From contig MPNJ01000010.1 of the NCBI GenBank assembly GCA_002238965.1, positions 62,001-126,000 of the forward strand: a stretch of 64,000 nt of DNA, written 5' to 3'. Positions 18,325 through 26,690 of the stretch are shown here, piece by piece. Each line of letters opens with the position of its first letter. Positions within the stretch are counted from its first letter, which is position 1. The stretch comes from Nitrospinae bacterium bin107 (lineage in GTDB: Bacteria; UBA8248). The translations under genes were made by a program, and so were the position numbers. The notes beneath the pieces were generated by a model. It had not been told where the DNA came from. It was given only the letters and a program-made list of their open reading frames with translations, and made no database searches.

Positions 18325-18410
18325 GGAGGGATGGCCGAGCGGCCGAAGGCGGTGGTCTTGAAAACCACTGAGCGAAAGCTCCGGGGGTTCGAATCCCTCT
18401 CCCTCCGCCA
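18325..18410 (+). tRNA. tRNA-Ser(UGA), CCA encoded
   Basis: The acceptor stem GGAGGGA (18325-18331) pairs with TCCCTCC (18400-18406), then discriminator G and CCA. The anticodon loop CTTGAAA gives anticodon TGA. It has the long variable arm of a class II tRNA and a TpsiC arm with GGTTCGAATCC. The anticodon reads UCN serine codons; this is not tRNA-Sec (which would have TCA). Frames running antisense through it are artefacts. Confidence 0.97.
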
Positions 18411-18573
18411 CGTTCGATATTCCAAGCCGTTTTCATCGGCCCGGCAATCCCGTTGTCTTTTCGATGTTACCGGTAAATGCCGCAATTCATGATCCCGTCC
18501 ACGGCTTCAGGATCGAGTTCTGCGGGTTCTGACGACGGTCGGGCGCGCTACTCCACCGAACCCCCCTGAATCA

Positions 18574-18603
18574 TTGACATCCGGACAAATTCCCGTTTAT
18601 AGT
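18574..18603 (+). promoter_or_regulatory. Sigma-70-type promoter of the selenoprotein operon
   Basis: A perfect TTGACA (18574-18579), an 18-base spacer and TATAGT (18598-18603) lie about 85 bases before the ATG at 18689. The spacing equals that of the precursor promoter at 17176-17205. Confidence 0.7.
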
Positions 18604-18688
18604 TGATTCATCTAAACAGAATTGAAGACCGCGGCTAAACCCCATGGCGCGGAGTGCGTGTTCCCCGTAGATTGGAGGGAGTTCGGGT

Positions 18689-20299
18689 ATGGACGCAAAC
18701 AGTCGAATTGAAATCATCAACCCCGTCGCAGCCGTAGCACAGGACGAAGGTCCCGCCGAAGGGGCCGCAGTAACGGGCCTGGACGGGCTCCGCATCGCGC
18801 TCCTCGACAACAGCATGCCCCACGCGGGCGACTTTCTGAGCCACGTCGGCGAAGTTTTCGCCGAGCGCCACGACGCGAAGCTCCTGGTTCACAAGAAGGG
18901 CTGGGCCGCCCAGGGCGCCGGGCAGGAGACGCTCGATGAGATCGCGTCCAACTGCGACGTGGCGGTAACCGGCTTCGGGGTCTGAGGGGGCTGCACGTCG
19001 TGGAGTGTCCACGACTCGGCAGAGCTTGAAAAACGCGGCGTCCCCACCGTCGTGGTGGTGGGAAACGGGTTCGAGACGGCGGCGCGCAGCTTCGCCAAGG
19101 CCTATAAATCCCCCCACCTCCGCCTTCTCCTGGTGGATGACACCGTGGCCCACCAGGGCGGCGACGCCCTGATGCACATCGCGCAAGACGGCGTGGATTC
19201 GGTCGCCGCCGAGTGGATGAACACCGCGAACGGGGGAGCCGATGCGGTCGCCGAGGAGGACCCCATCGAGCGGGTCCTTTCGATTGCGGGAGACCCCATC
19301 GGCGCGAACGGGGCGCTCTTCGATCTGGGGGCGACGGACGGGCTTCCCGTCATCCCCCCCACACTGAAGATGGTGGAGCGGTTCGTGGCGGCCTCGGGCC
19401 GCAAGGGGGATGAAATAATCGCCCGCCTCATGCCGAGGCTGGCGGACATCACCGTGGAGCGCATCGCCGCCAACGCCATCATGGCGGGCTGCGCGCCGGG
19501 CGCCATGCCCATCCTCGTTACGGCGGTGCAGGCCATGGGGGCCGAGGAGTTCCACGTCAACCACGTCATCACGACGGCGCACACGCTTTTCCCCATCGTC
19601 GTGGTGAGCGGCCCCATCGCTAAAGAGATCGGGATGAGCGACGGGCGCGATTTGAGTTCGCAGGGCTGGGGGGTGAACGCCTCGGTCGGCCGCGCCGTCA
19701 AGCTCATCATGTTCAACTGCATCGGCGACCTCGGAAACCGCGGCGCCACCTGCCAGGGCCATTTCGCAAAGTATTTCGACGCCATCACCGAGAACGTCGA
19801 GCAGAGCCCCTGGGAGCCGCTTCACGTGGAGAAGGGATTTTCAGAGTCCGACAGCGTGGTGACGGTGTTCACCGCGGAACCCCTCCACATGGTGGACGAC
19901 CACAGCGCTCTCACCGCGCAGGGCATCCTGGGCACTTTCGGCACCGTGGCCGCCTGCTCCGGCACCCGGCCGCAGTTCGGCCGCTGCGAGATCATGCTCA
20001 TCTTCGGCCCCACCCACGCGAACAAGGTCGCAGAAGCCGGGTTCGACAAGAAGCTCGTCCGCGATTACCTCTGCGAGGTCCACCGGATTCCGGTCAATAC
20101 CTACCCCCCCGAATCGCGGGAGCGCTGGAGCGACTGGAAGCAGATGCTCTACGGGGTGAACACGATGGAGAACGCCACCCTTCCCATCGTGGAGGAGCGG
20201 GAGGACATCACCATCCTGGTGCACGGCGGCGCGGGGCCGAACTCTCTCATGGCGCCCGGCGCGCTGAACCACCGTTCCGTGACGCGGAAGATCGACTAG
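18689..20299 (+). CDS. UGSC-type selenoprotein (motif U-G-G-C) fused to a GLPVIPPT domain; in-frame UGA at 18983
   Basis: ATG 18689 follows GGAGGGA (18674-18680). The frame is open for 98 codons, meets TGA at 18983-18985 and continues in the same frame to TAG at 20297, giving 536 residues if TGA is read as Sec. Flanking residues GFGV-U-GGCTSWSVHDSAELE match UGSC-family selenoproteins, here with Gly for Ser. Conserved protein sequence on both sides of the TGA, and an 8-bp hairpin starting 11 bases after it, support recoding rather than a nonsense mutation. Residues about 200-536 are a GLPVIPPT domain paralogous to 20303-21337 and 60-1091, with a conserved Cys in AIMAGCAP. U99 with C102 could form a selenenylsulphide redox centre (inference). 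It leads an operon with a paralogue and an FAD oxidoreductase. Confidence 0.85.
18983..19015 (+). promoter_or_regulatory. Selenocysteine UGA codon with SECIS-like hairpin
   Basis: TGA at 18983-18985 is followed 11 bases later by GTCGTGGA (18997-19004), loop GTG and TCCACGAC (19008-19015), a perfect 8-bp stem. Bacterial SECIS elements have an apical loop about 16-37 bases after the UGA with a G in its first two positions. Here the loop starts 19 bases after the UGA with G (or reads AGTGT if the top pair is open). This is structural inference from sequence. Confidence 0.7.
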
Positions 20300-20302
20300 G
20301 CC

Positions 20303-21337
20303 ATGCCAGAGGCGCTTTTGAGCGAACTTTCGCCGGGCGCTCAGGCCGCGCTCGAAGCCATGATGGAGGACGGGCCGGGCGACGGCCTTCCCCTCATCCC
20401 GCCCACGCGCAGGGCGGTCGACGCCACCCTCTCTACGGTACAGGAGGGTTCCGGCCACGTATTGGGAATCATGGCGCCCGCCATGGAAGAGGTGACGGTC
20501 GAAGAGGCGGCCGTCTGCGCTGTGGCTGCCGGGTGCAAGCCGGCTTATTTCCCTGTGGTCCTGGCGGCGCTCGAAGCCGTCATGGAGCCCGAGTTCAATT
20601 TTCTGGCCATTCAGGCGACCACCGAGCTCGCCTCGCCTTTGGTAATCGTCCACGGGCCTATCGCCGAGCGGTTAGGCGTTCATTCGGGGAGCGGATGCAT
20701 CGGGCCTGGCTTCCGGGCGAACGCCACAATCGGCCGCGCCGTCCGACTGGCCGCCGTGCGGCTGGGAATGGCGGCGCCCGGCGAGACAGACATGGCCACC
20801 TTCGGCCACGGGGGCAAGTACGCCGCGTGTTTCGCCGAGGCAGCCTGCGGCTGGGAGCCGCTCCATGCGACGCGGGGGTTCCGCGCGGAACAGAGCGCGG
20901 TGACGGTGGTGGCTGCGGACGCGCCGGTGAACGTGAACGATTACGCGAGCGGGAGTGCGGAGAGCGTGCTGCGCATGATCGCGGGCACGATGGCCTATCC
21001 CGGCTCGAATAACGCCCAGGGCGGCGGCGAGGTATTGGTCGTCATCAGCCCCCAGCACCTGGGTCTGCTCGCCTCGGGCGGCATGGGCCGGGAAGACGTG
21101 CAGCAAGCGCTCTTCGAGAGGGGGCGCGTGCCCATGAAGCGTTTTTCGCCCGAGATCGCCGAGCGCGTACGCGGCAGGCGTCCGGGGCTTTTCGCGGACG
21201 CCGAGCCTGAGGCCGTTCCGGTGGCGGACGGGCCGGAAAACATTCTATTAGCCGTGGCCGGGGGGCCGGGGAGCCACACGCTCTTCTTCCCCACCTACGG
21301 CGAGACCCGGGCGGTAACGAAGCCGGTACGGGATTAG
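20303..21337 (+). CDS. GLPVIPPT-domain protein of unknown function (copy 2)
   Basis: A 344-residue protein starting three bases after the selenoprotein stop, so almost certainly co-translated. It parallels the second domain of its neighbour: DGLPLIPPTRRAVD, AVAAGCKPAYFPV with the family Cys, SGCIGPGFRANATIGRAVRL and the later EPLHATRGF block. No signal peptide. As the second stand-alone copy in the window, it suggests the domain works as a separate subunit beside the Sec-containing fusion, perhaps as a heteromer. Function unknown. Confidence 0.85.
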   Translation: MPEALLSELSPGAQAALEAMMEDGPGDGLPLIPPTRRAVDATLSTVQEGSGHVLGIMAPAMEEVTVEEAAVCAVAAGCKPAYFPVVLAALEAVMEPEFNFLAIQATTELASPLVIVHGPIAERLGVHSGSGCIGPGFRANATIGRAVRLAAVRLGMAAPGETDMATFGHGGKYAACFAEAACGWEPLHATRGFRAEQSAVTVVAADAPVNVNDYASGSAESVLRMIAGTMAYPGSNNAQGGGEVLVVISPQHLGLLASGGMGREDVQQALFERGRVPMKRFSPEIAERVRGRRPGLFADAEPEAVPVADGPENILLAVAGGPGSHTLFFPTYGETRAVTKPVRD

Positions 21338-21687
21338 GCGGGAATAAGATCGAGAGAAAAGGGAATTGTATATGTGACTCGGAAGCGGGATTCCGGTCTC
21401 CGGGTCCGATAGGGAGGGATTTAATCACTCCTCTTGAGGGGGTTGTTGAAGACCCCCCTTTGATTGCGTTTGACGAGAAGGGTCTGGCGAATGGAGTTGA
21501 TTTTGTAGGGGTCGCATATATGTCCGACCTACACGCCAGTTGGCAACCCGGCCCAACAGGTTCTTTATCAACAATCCCCAAGGGGGAGAGTGGGAGAAAC
21601 CCAAGTTCAGGGGAGTGATTTTAAATAGGGAATTATCAATTCAACTGGTAGATTCTTCATGAATTGACCGGCATATAGGAGACACCC
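21338..21687. other. Intergenic stretch before the FAD oxidoreductase
   Basis: No protein-like frame. The composition becomes AT-rich from about 21610, and AGGAG at 21678-21682 serves the next gene. Short direct and inverted G/C runs (21430-21460) were noted, but no clear terminator. A promoter for the oxidoreductase-ABC block is expected here but was not clearly identified. Confidence 0.35.
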
Positions 21688-23073
21688 ATGGCGGACAGGA
21701 GCAACGTCGACGTTCTCGTAGTCGGAGCGGGCATGGCCGGGGTATGCGCCGCGGTCGCCGCGGCGCGGGGTGGAGCGCGAACCGTCCTCACGGATCGCTA
21801 CGCCTTCCTCGGGGGCAACGCCACCGCGGGCCTTCTCGGCAACTTCCTCACCTTCCACAACATGAAGGGGGAGCAGATCTGCAACGGCATCCCCCAGGAG
21901 ATCGTGGACGAACTCATCCGGCTGGGCGGCGCCTTTCCCGAGGGCCACCTCCACAACGCTTATGGCAACTCCTACTCAGTGACGCCCCAGGACGGCGAGG
22001 TGCTCAAGCTCGTGAACCAGAAGCTCTGCCTGGAGGCGGGTGTGGACCTCGTGCTGAACACCTACACCATCGGGCCCGTCATGGACGGCGACCGGGTGGC
22101 CGGCGCGCGCATCGTGAACAAGAGCGGGGAGAGCGAGATCCGCGCGCAAGTCGTCATCGATGCGAGCGGGGACGCGGACATCGCAGCGCAGGCGGGCGCG
22201 CCCTTCCACCTCGGTGACGAAGAGGGGAAAATGATGTCCATCAGCCTCTTCTCCCGGATGGGGAACGTGGACCTCGACCGCCACCTCCAGCACGTGAAGG
22301 CCAACCCGACGAATTTCATGCTCGGCGAGGACCCCTACATCGGGAAGAGCCGCGAGGAGATCGCCGCAGGTCTCCGCACCCACAAGGACTACCCCCTCGT
22401 GACCGGCTATTACGAGTCGGTCAAGCTCGCCCAGTCGCGCGGCGAATTTCACCCGAACAGACAGCGGGTGGTGTTCTCCATCACCAACATTCCCGGCGTG
22501 GTCACCATCAACTCCACGAGCATGCTGGGCTACAGCGGAATTGACAACGATGACCTGAACCAGGTCGCCATCGAGGGCCGCGAGCAGGTGTTCAAGGTGC
22601 GCGATTTCTACCGCAAATACGCGCCCGGCTTCGAGGAGTGCTACGTGATGGACTCGGCCTCGGCCATCGGGGTGCGCGAGACGCGCCGCATCATCGGCGA
22701 GGAGACCCTCACCACCGAGGACTGCGTCGATGCGCGGAAGGGGCCGCGCGACATCGGCCAGGGGGCCTACTGCCTGGACGTCCACCAGCCCACCGGCGTG
22801 ATCGAGCACAAGCACATCCGGGACGGCGAGTCCTACGGCATCCCCTACGGCATCATGCTCCCGCAGAAAATCGAGAACTGCCTCGTGGCGGGCCGGCCCG
22901 TCTCGAGCGACCGGTTCGCGAACGGCTCCGTACGCAACCAGGCCCACATCATGACCATCGGGCAGGCGGCGGGTACGGCGGCGGCTATGTGCGCCGAGCG
23001 CAGGACGACCCCGCGCGAGCTGCCGGTCGAGCCCCTGCGGGAGAAGCTTCGCCAGGATGGAGCGGTCGTGTAA
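21688..23073 (+). CDS. FAD-dependent oxidoreductase (FAD_oxidored family)
   Basis: A 461-residue flavoprotein. The N-terminal dinucleotide fold is DVLVVGAGMAGVCAAVAAAR, followed by DRYAFLGGNATAGLLG as in the FAD-dependent oxidoreductase group that includes fumarate-reductase-like and hydrogenase-associated flavoproteins. A later VVIDASGDADIAAQAGAP segment and C-terminal NGSVRNQAHIMTIGQAAGTA complete the FAD site. No haem or Fe-S motif is present. It sits between the selenoprotein pair and a sugar-type ABC importer; a joint redox and uptake pathway is plausible, but the substrate is unknown. Confidence 0.88.
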   Translation: MADRSNVDVLVVGAGMAGVCAAVAAARGGARTVLTDRYAFLGGNATAGLLGNFLTFHNMKGEQICNGIPQEIVDELIRLGGAFPEGHLHNAYGNSYSVTPQDGEVLKLVNQKLCLEAGVDLVLNTYTIGPVMDGDRVAGARIVNKSGESEIRAQVVIDASGDADIAAQAGAPFHLGDEEGKMMSISLFSRMGNVDLDRHLQHVKANPTNFMLGEDPYIGKSREEIAAGLRTHKDYPLVTGYYESVKLAQSRGEFHPNRQRVVFSITNIPGVVTINSTSMLGYSGIDNDDLNQVAIEGREQVFKVRDFYRKYAPGFEECYVMDSASAIGVRETRRIIGEETLTTEDCVDARKGPRDIGQGAYCLDVHQPTGVIEHKHIRDGESYGIPYGIMLPQKIENCLVAGRPVSSDRFANGSVRNQAHIMTIGQAAGTAAAMCAERRTTPRELPVEPLREKLRQDGAVV

Positions 23074-23125
23074 CCGCTCCTTGGAATTCGCATCATCCGG
23101 TCACCCAGAAAAGGGAGGAGAAACG

Positions 23126-24397
23126 ATGAAACGTTCCAGACGCTGGCTATGCATTATCGCCGTGGCCGCTTTTGTGGCGGGGCTCGCGCTGCCCGCCGCG
23201 GCGGCCAAGAAGGTCACGCTCCTCATCCACCCGACCCTGTTCAAGGCGGCGGGGGGTCCCAAGGGCGTCGTGGCCGACTTAGAGAAGGAAAAGGGCATCA
23301 AGGTGACCGTGGTCACCACACCCTACGGGAAGATCAAGGACAAGGCGGTGCTCTCCTTCGCGGCCGGAGGCGGGCAGTTCGACGTGGTGTCCTGGGTGGA
23401 CGCCTGGGTCAACCCCGAGACGATAGGTTTTTTGGAGCCGCTGGACAGCTACATCAAGAGCGCGCCCAAAGGCTACGACTACGGGGACCTCATCCCCGCC
23501 CTCTCGGGCACCACCCGCTTCCCCAAGCCTAAAGGGCCCGCCTACGGCGTTCCCTACCGGACGGGGACCGGAATCGTCTACTACCGAAAGGACCTCTTCG
23601 CGGCGGCTAAAGTCTCGATTCCCAAGACCTGGGACGAGTTTCTCGCCGCGGCCGAGAAGCTGAACCAGCCCGGCAAGGTCTACGGCGTCGTCCAGCGCGG
23701 AAAACCCGGCGTCCACGTGGAGCAGGACTTCCTGCGCTATCTCCACAGTTCGGGCCACGGCGTGCTCTCCGCCGACAACAAGACCTGCCTGCTGGATCGC
23801 GCCGATTCGATCAGGCTGCTCGAGGTATTCGGCAAGCCGTTCCGCAGCGGCTGGTCCCCGCCCGACATGCTGGCCTGGGGCCGGGACGAGTACCGCACCG
23901 CCATGATGCAGGGCCGCGCCGCCATGGGGGTCTACTTCTCCCCCTACTGGGGCCTGATGACCAACCCCAAGAAGTCCAAGACGGCGGACAAGCTGGGCTA
24001 TTTCCTCGTCCCCTCGTTGGACGGCAAGAACCGGGGCGCCACGCTGAACGGCGGCTGGCATCTCGTCATGGACAAGAAGAGCAAGAACAAGGCGGCGGCC
24101 TGGGAGCTCATGATGGCGCTCTCCAACAAGAAGAACCAGCTCCGGGGCGCCCTGCAGTGGGCGAACGGCCCCGTGCGCAGCTCGGTCTACAACAACGCGG
24201 ACTACCTGAAGAAGTTCCCCGTGGCGAAGGCGTGGCTGACCGCCATCAGCCGGGGCAGCGGCGCGGCGCAGCATCCGCGCGCGTCCGAGATAAGCGACGC
24301 CACCTCGAAGGAAGTCATCAACTACCTGCAGAAGAAGAAGAGCGCGAAGCAGGCCATGGGGGACGCCTGCAAGCGGATCAACGCGGTCATCAAGTAG
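23126..24397 (+). CDS. Extracellular solute-binding protein of a sugar-type ABC importer
   Basis: ATG 23126 follows GGGAGGAG. A Sec signal peptide (about 1-26: KR-rich start, hydrophobic core, cleavage after ALPAAAA) precedes a type 1 extracellular solute-binding domain (MalE/UgpB-like) of about 395 residues with VVTTPYGKIKDKAVLSFAAG and YRTGTGIVYYRKDLFAAA. It is periplasmic. The matching permeases and ATPase follow at 24898-27767, separated by a 500-base spacer with strong hairpins. The ligand is not predictable beyond the carbohydrate/polyol class. Confidence 0.9.
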   Translation: MKRSRRWLCIIAVAAFVAGLALPAAAAKKVTLLIHPTLFKAAGGPKGVVADLEKEKGIKVTVVTTPYGKIKDKAVLSFAAGGGQFDVVSWVDAWVNPETIGFLEPLDSYIKSAPKGYDYGDLIPALSGTTRFPKPKGPAYGVPYRTGTGIVYYRKDLFAAAKVSIPKTWDEFLAAAEKLNQPGKVYGVVQRGKPGVHVEQDFLRYLHSSGHGVLSADNKTCLLDRADSIRLLEVFGKPFRSGWSPPDMLAWGRDEYRTAMMQGRAAMGVYFSPYWGLMTNPKKSKTADKLGYFLVPSLDGKNRGATLNGGWHLVMDKKSKNKAAAWELMMALSNKKNQLRGALQWANGPVRSSVYNNADYLKKFPVAKAWLTAISRGSGAAQHPRASEISDATSKEVINYLQKKKSAKQAMGDACKRINAVIK

Positions 24398-24434
24398 GGC
24401 GTCCGGGGGGTGTGGAAAAGCCCCGGGCTAGAGC

Positions 24435-24472
24435 AACCCCCCCTACCCCCTTATCAGGGGGGTAGGGGGGTT
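24435..24472 (+). promoter_or_regulatory. Stem-loop after the binding-protein gene
   Basis: AACCCCCCCTACCCCC, loop TTATCA, GGGGGGTAGGGGGGTT: a long, almost perfect G/C hairpin 38 bases after the stop. There is no T tract. It probably stabilises the upstream mRNA end or attenuates read-through to the permease genes. Confidence 0.6.
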
Positions 24473-24521
24473 ACTGCCCCGATGAACGAGGATTTAACGC
24501 GACCGATGAAAGTGCAAGAAC

Positions 24522-24689
24522 CACTCCCCCCTTGAGGGGGAGTCGATGAAGCCGAGCGGTTTGTGCGAAGGCTGAATCGGTGGGGGGACATTCCACGGAA
24601 AAAGCTCCCCCCACCAACTCGCCTGCGGGCTTCGCCCTTGCCTCGTTGTCGGTCTTCCCCGGGGGAGACCGACCCTCAAGGGGGGAGTG
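24522..24689. repeat. Palindromic intergenic repeat with 17-bp perfect terminal inverted repeats
   Basis: CACTCCCCCCTTGAGGG at 24522-24538 is exactly inverted as CCCTCAAGGGGGGAGTG at 24673-24689. Inside lies a smaller palindrome around 24650-24672 (GGTCTTCCCCGGGGGAGACC). The 168-base unit has no coding frame and looks like a MITE or REP-type element inserted in the binding-protein/permease spacer. Only one copy was found in the window. Confidence 0.6.
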
Positions 24690-24897
24690 AATTGCTCTCT
24701 CATCGGACAGCAAGAACTTTCAAGGAGGGAGTGAAATTCGGTGCGCTCCTTCTGTGGGCTTATTCAACCACCCCATATGCGCCAACTACAATGGGGATGG
24801 CAATGACGCTGGAAATCGGACACGAAGCCGCACCCATGAGTAGAGCCGGGCTCTTCATCCGCGTGGCGGAGCCGCAGGCGCAAGCACGGAGAGTGTC

Positions 24898-25827
24898 GTG
24901 AATACCGGAGCCGTTCAGAAAACAGCGCGGCGGGGCGGCAGGTCGTGGCTCACCCCCGCGCGCAAGCAGACGATGGCGCCCTACCTGCTTATGGCGCCCG
25001 CCTTCGCCATCCTGGGCGGGATACTCGTCTATCCCTCGCTTTACAACATCTATCTCTCCATGTGGAAATGGCGCCTCACCACGCCGCACCTCTCCACCTT
25101 CGTCGGCTTCGCGAACTACGTCCACCTGCTCACGTTCGACCCCGACTTCTGGCAGGTGACCCGCTTCAGCCTGGGCTTCACTGTGGCCACCATCGCCCTC
25201 GAGTTCATCATCGGGGTGGCGAGCGCGCTGCTGCTCTACGGCCTGGTGCGCGGCCGGCGGCTCATGACGTCCTTTCTCCTCACCCCCTACATGGTCGCCC
25301 CCATCGCGGTGGGCCTCGGCTGGCGGCTCATGTGGGACCGCGACATCGGCATCGTGAACTTCCTCATCACCCTCGTGGGAATCGCCAAGGTGAACTGGCT
25401 CGCCGAGACCGGCCCCGCCTTCTGGGCCATCGTGATCTGCGAGGTCTGGCGTTCGACGCCCTTCGTCACCATGATCCTCCTGGCCGGCATCACGGCCCTG
25501 CCCAACGAGGTGTTCGAGGCCGCCCACGTGGACGGCGCGAACCGGGTGCAGGTGTTCCGGCGGATCACCTTCCCGCTCATCCTTCCCCCGCTGGTGGTGG
25601 CGCTGCTCTTCCAGACCATCTTCAAGCTGCGGGTGTTCGACATTCCCTACATACTCACCGAGGGAGGGCCCGGCACGTCCACCATGCCGTACGGCCTGTA
25701 TATTCAGCGCATTTATTTCCGCTATTTCGACGTGGGCAACGCGGCGGCCACCTCGGTCGTCCTCCTCGTGCTGGGCGCGGGGATTGCGTTCGCCTACCTG
25801 CGGCTTATCCAGGACAGGGACGGCTAG
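24898..25827 (+). CDS. Sugar-type ABC importer permease (MalF-like)
   Basis: A 309-residue inner-membrane protein starting at GTG 24898. The first helix is LLMAPAFAILGGILVYPSLY; further helices lie at about 85-110, 120-150, 170-190, 225-255 and 280-300. The EAA loop, which contacts the ATPase, is EVFEAAHVDGANRVQVFRRI. It pairs with the permease starting three bases after its stop and with the ATPase at 26691. No convincing ribosome binding site precedes the GTG. Confidence 0.9.
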   Translation: MNTGAVQKTARRGGRSWLTPARKQTMAPYLLMAPAFAILGGILVYPSLYNIYLSMWKWRLTTPHLSTFVGFANYVHLLTFDPDFWQVTRFSLGFTVATIALEFIIGVASALLLYGLVRGRRLMTSFLLTPYMVAPIAVGLGWRLMWDRDIGIVNFLITLVGIAKVNWLAETGPAFWAIVICEVWRSTPFVTMILLAGITALPNEVFEAAHVDGANRVQVFRRITFPLILPPLVVALLFQTIFKLRVFDIPYILTEGGPGTSTMPYGLYIQRIYFRYFDVGNAAATSVVLLVLGAGIAFAYLRLIQDRDG

Positions 25828-25830
25828 GCG

Positions 25831-26679
25831 ATGGCGCGGGGCGAAGAACAGATCGGGCCGGGTATTCCCTCCTTCCCGGCGGCGCGCGGGGCGATGCTGG
25901 TGCTGCTCGCGTTCAGCCTGTTCCCCATCGTCTGGATCATGCTCACCTCGGTGAAGAACGAGACCGCCATATTCAGCATTCCGCCCACGCTCTTCGTGAG
26001 CCCGGATTTCTCCTCGTACTGGAAGTTCCTGGGCTTCGGAAACGAATCGGCGCTGCGGTTCATCTGGAACAGCACTTTGATCGCGGTGGTGACGACCTTT
26101 CTCACCCTGCTGGTCTCCTCGCTTGCGGCCTACGCGTTCTCCCGCTACCGCTTCCGGGCGTCGAACTATCTTCTCTTCTTCATGCTGGCCACGCGCCTCC
26201 TGCCGCCCGTCACCGCGGTGGTGCCGCTCTACCTGCTGTTCCGCTACCTCCAGATACTCGACACGCGGCTCATCCTGATCCTCATCTACACCGCCCTCAA
26301 CATCCCCTTCGGCACCTGGCTGATGAAGGCGTTTTTCGACGGCATCCCCAAGGAACTCGAAGAGGCCGCTGCGCTCGACGGCTGCGGCGCGCTGCGCACC
26401 CTGGCGAAAGTGACCTTCCCCCTCGCGTCCTCAGGCATCGCCGCGACCTCCATCTTCGTCTTCCTGCTCGCCTGGAACGAGTTCATGTTCGCGTTCATGC
26501 TGACGAACGTGCACGCGCGCACCATCCCCGTCCGGCTGGCGGAGACCATGGGCGAGATGCAGGTCTTCTGGCAGGACATGTCCACCCTGGCGACGCTCAT
26601 CATGCTGCCCGCCCTGCTCGTGGGCTTTTTCATGCAGCGCTACCTCATCCGCGCCCTAACGGCCGGAGCGGTGAAGTAG
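25831..26679 (+). CDS. Sugar-type ABC importer permease (MalG-like)
   Basis: A 282-residue permease. The N-terminal helix (AMLVLLAFSLFPIVWIML) and five more helices precede and follow the EAA loop EEAAALDGCGALRTLAKVTFPL, typical of MalG-type subunits. The near-overlapping start (three bases after the preceding stop) indicates translational coupling with the MalF-like partner. Confidence 0.9.
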   Translation: MARGEEQIGPGIPSFPAARGAMLVLLAFSLFPIVWIMLTSVKNETAIFSIPPTLFVSPDFSSYWKFLGFGNESALRFIWNSTLIAVVTTFLTLLVSSLAAYAFSRYRFRASNYLLFFMLATRLLPPVTAVVPLYLLFRYLQILDTRLILILIYTALNIPFGTWLMKAFFDGIPKELEEAAALDGCGALRTLAKVTFPLASSGIAATSIFVFLLAWNEFMFAFMLTNVHARTIPVRLAETMGEMQVFWQDMSTLATLIMLPALLVGFFMQRYLIRALTAGAVK

Positions 26680-26690
26680 GAGGAACCGGC

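Noticed and set aside
18325-18410. Possible tRNA-Sec near the selenoprotein gene
   Set aside because: The anticodon is TGA (serine), not TCA, and the acceptor and variable arm fit tRNA-Ser.
18083-18436. Open frame on the minus strand through the tRNA-Ser gene (GGGRGIRTPGAF-like translation)
   Set aside because: It is the well-known antisense translation of a tRNA-Ser gene and not a protein.
18983-18985. TGA as a nonsense mutation splitting two separate genes
   Set aside because: Both sides are in frame, conserved in UGSC context, and a SECIS-like hairpin follows.
24945-26690. Upstream extension of the MalK-like ATPase frame
   Set aside because: Overlaps two real permeases and reads as low-complexity His/Arg-rich sequence; TTG 26691 has its own ribosome binding site.
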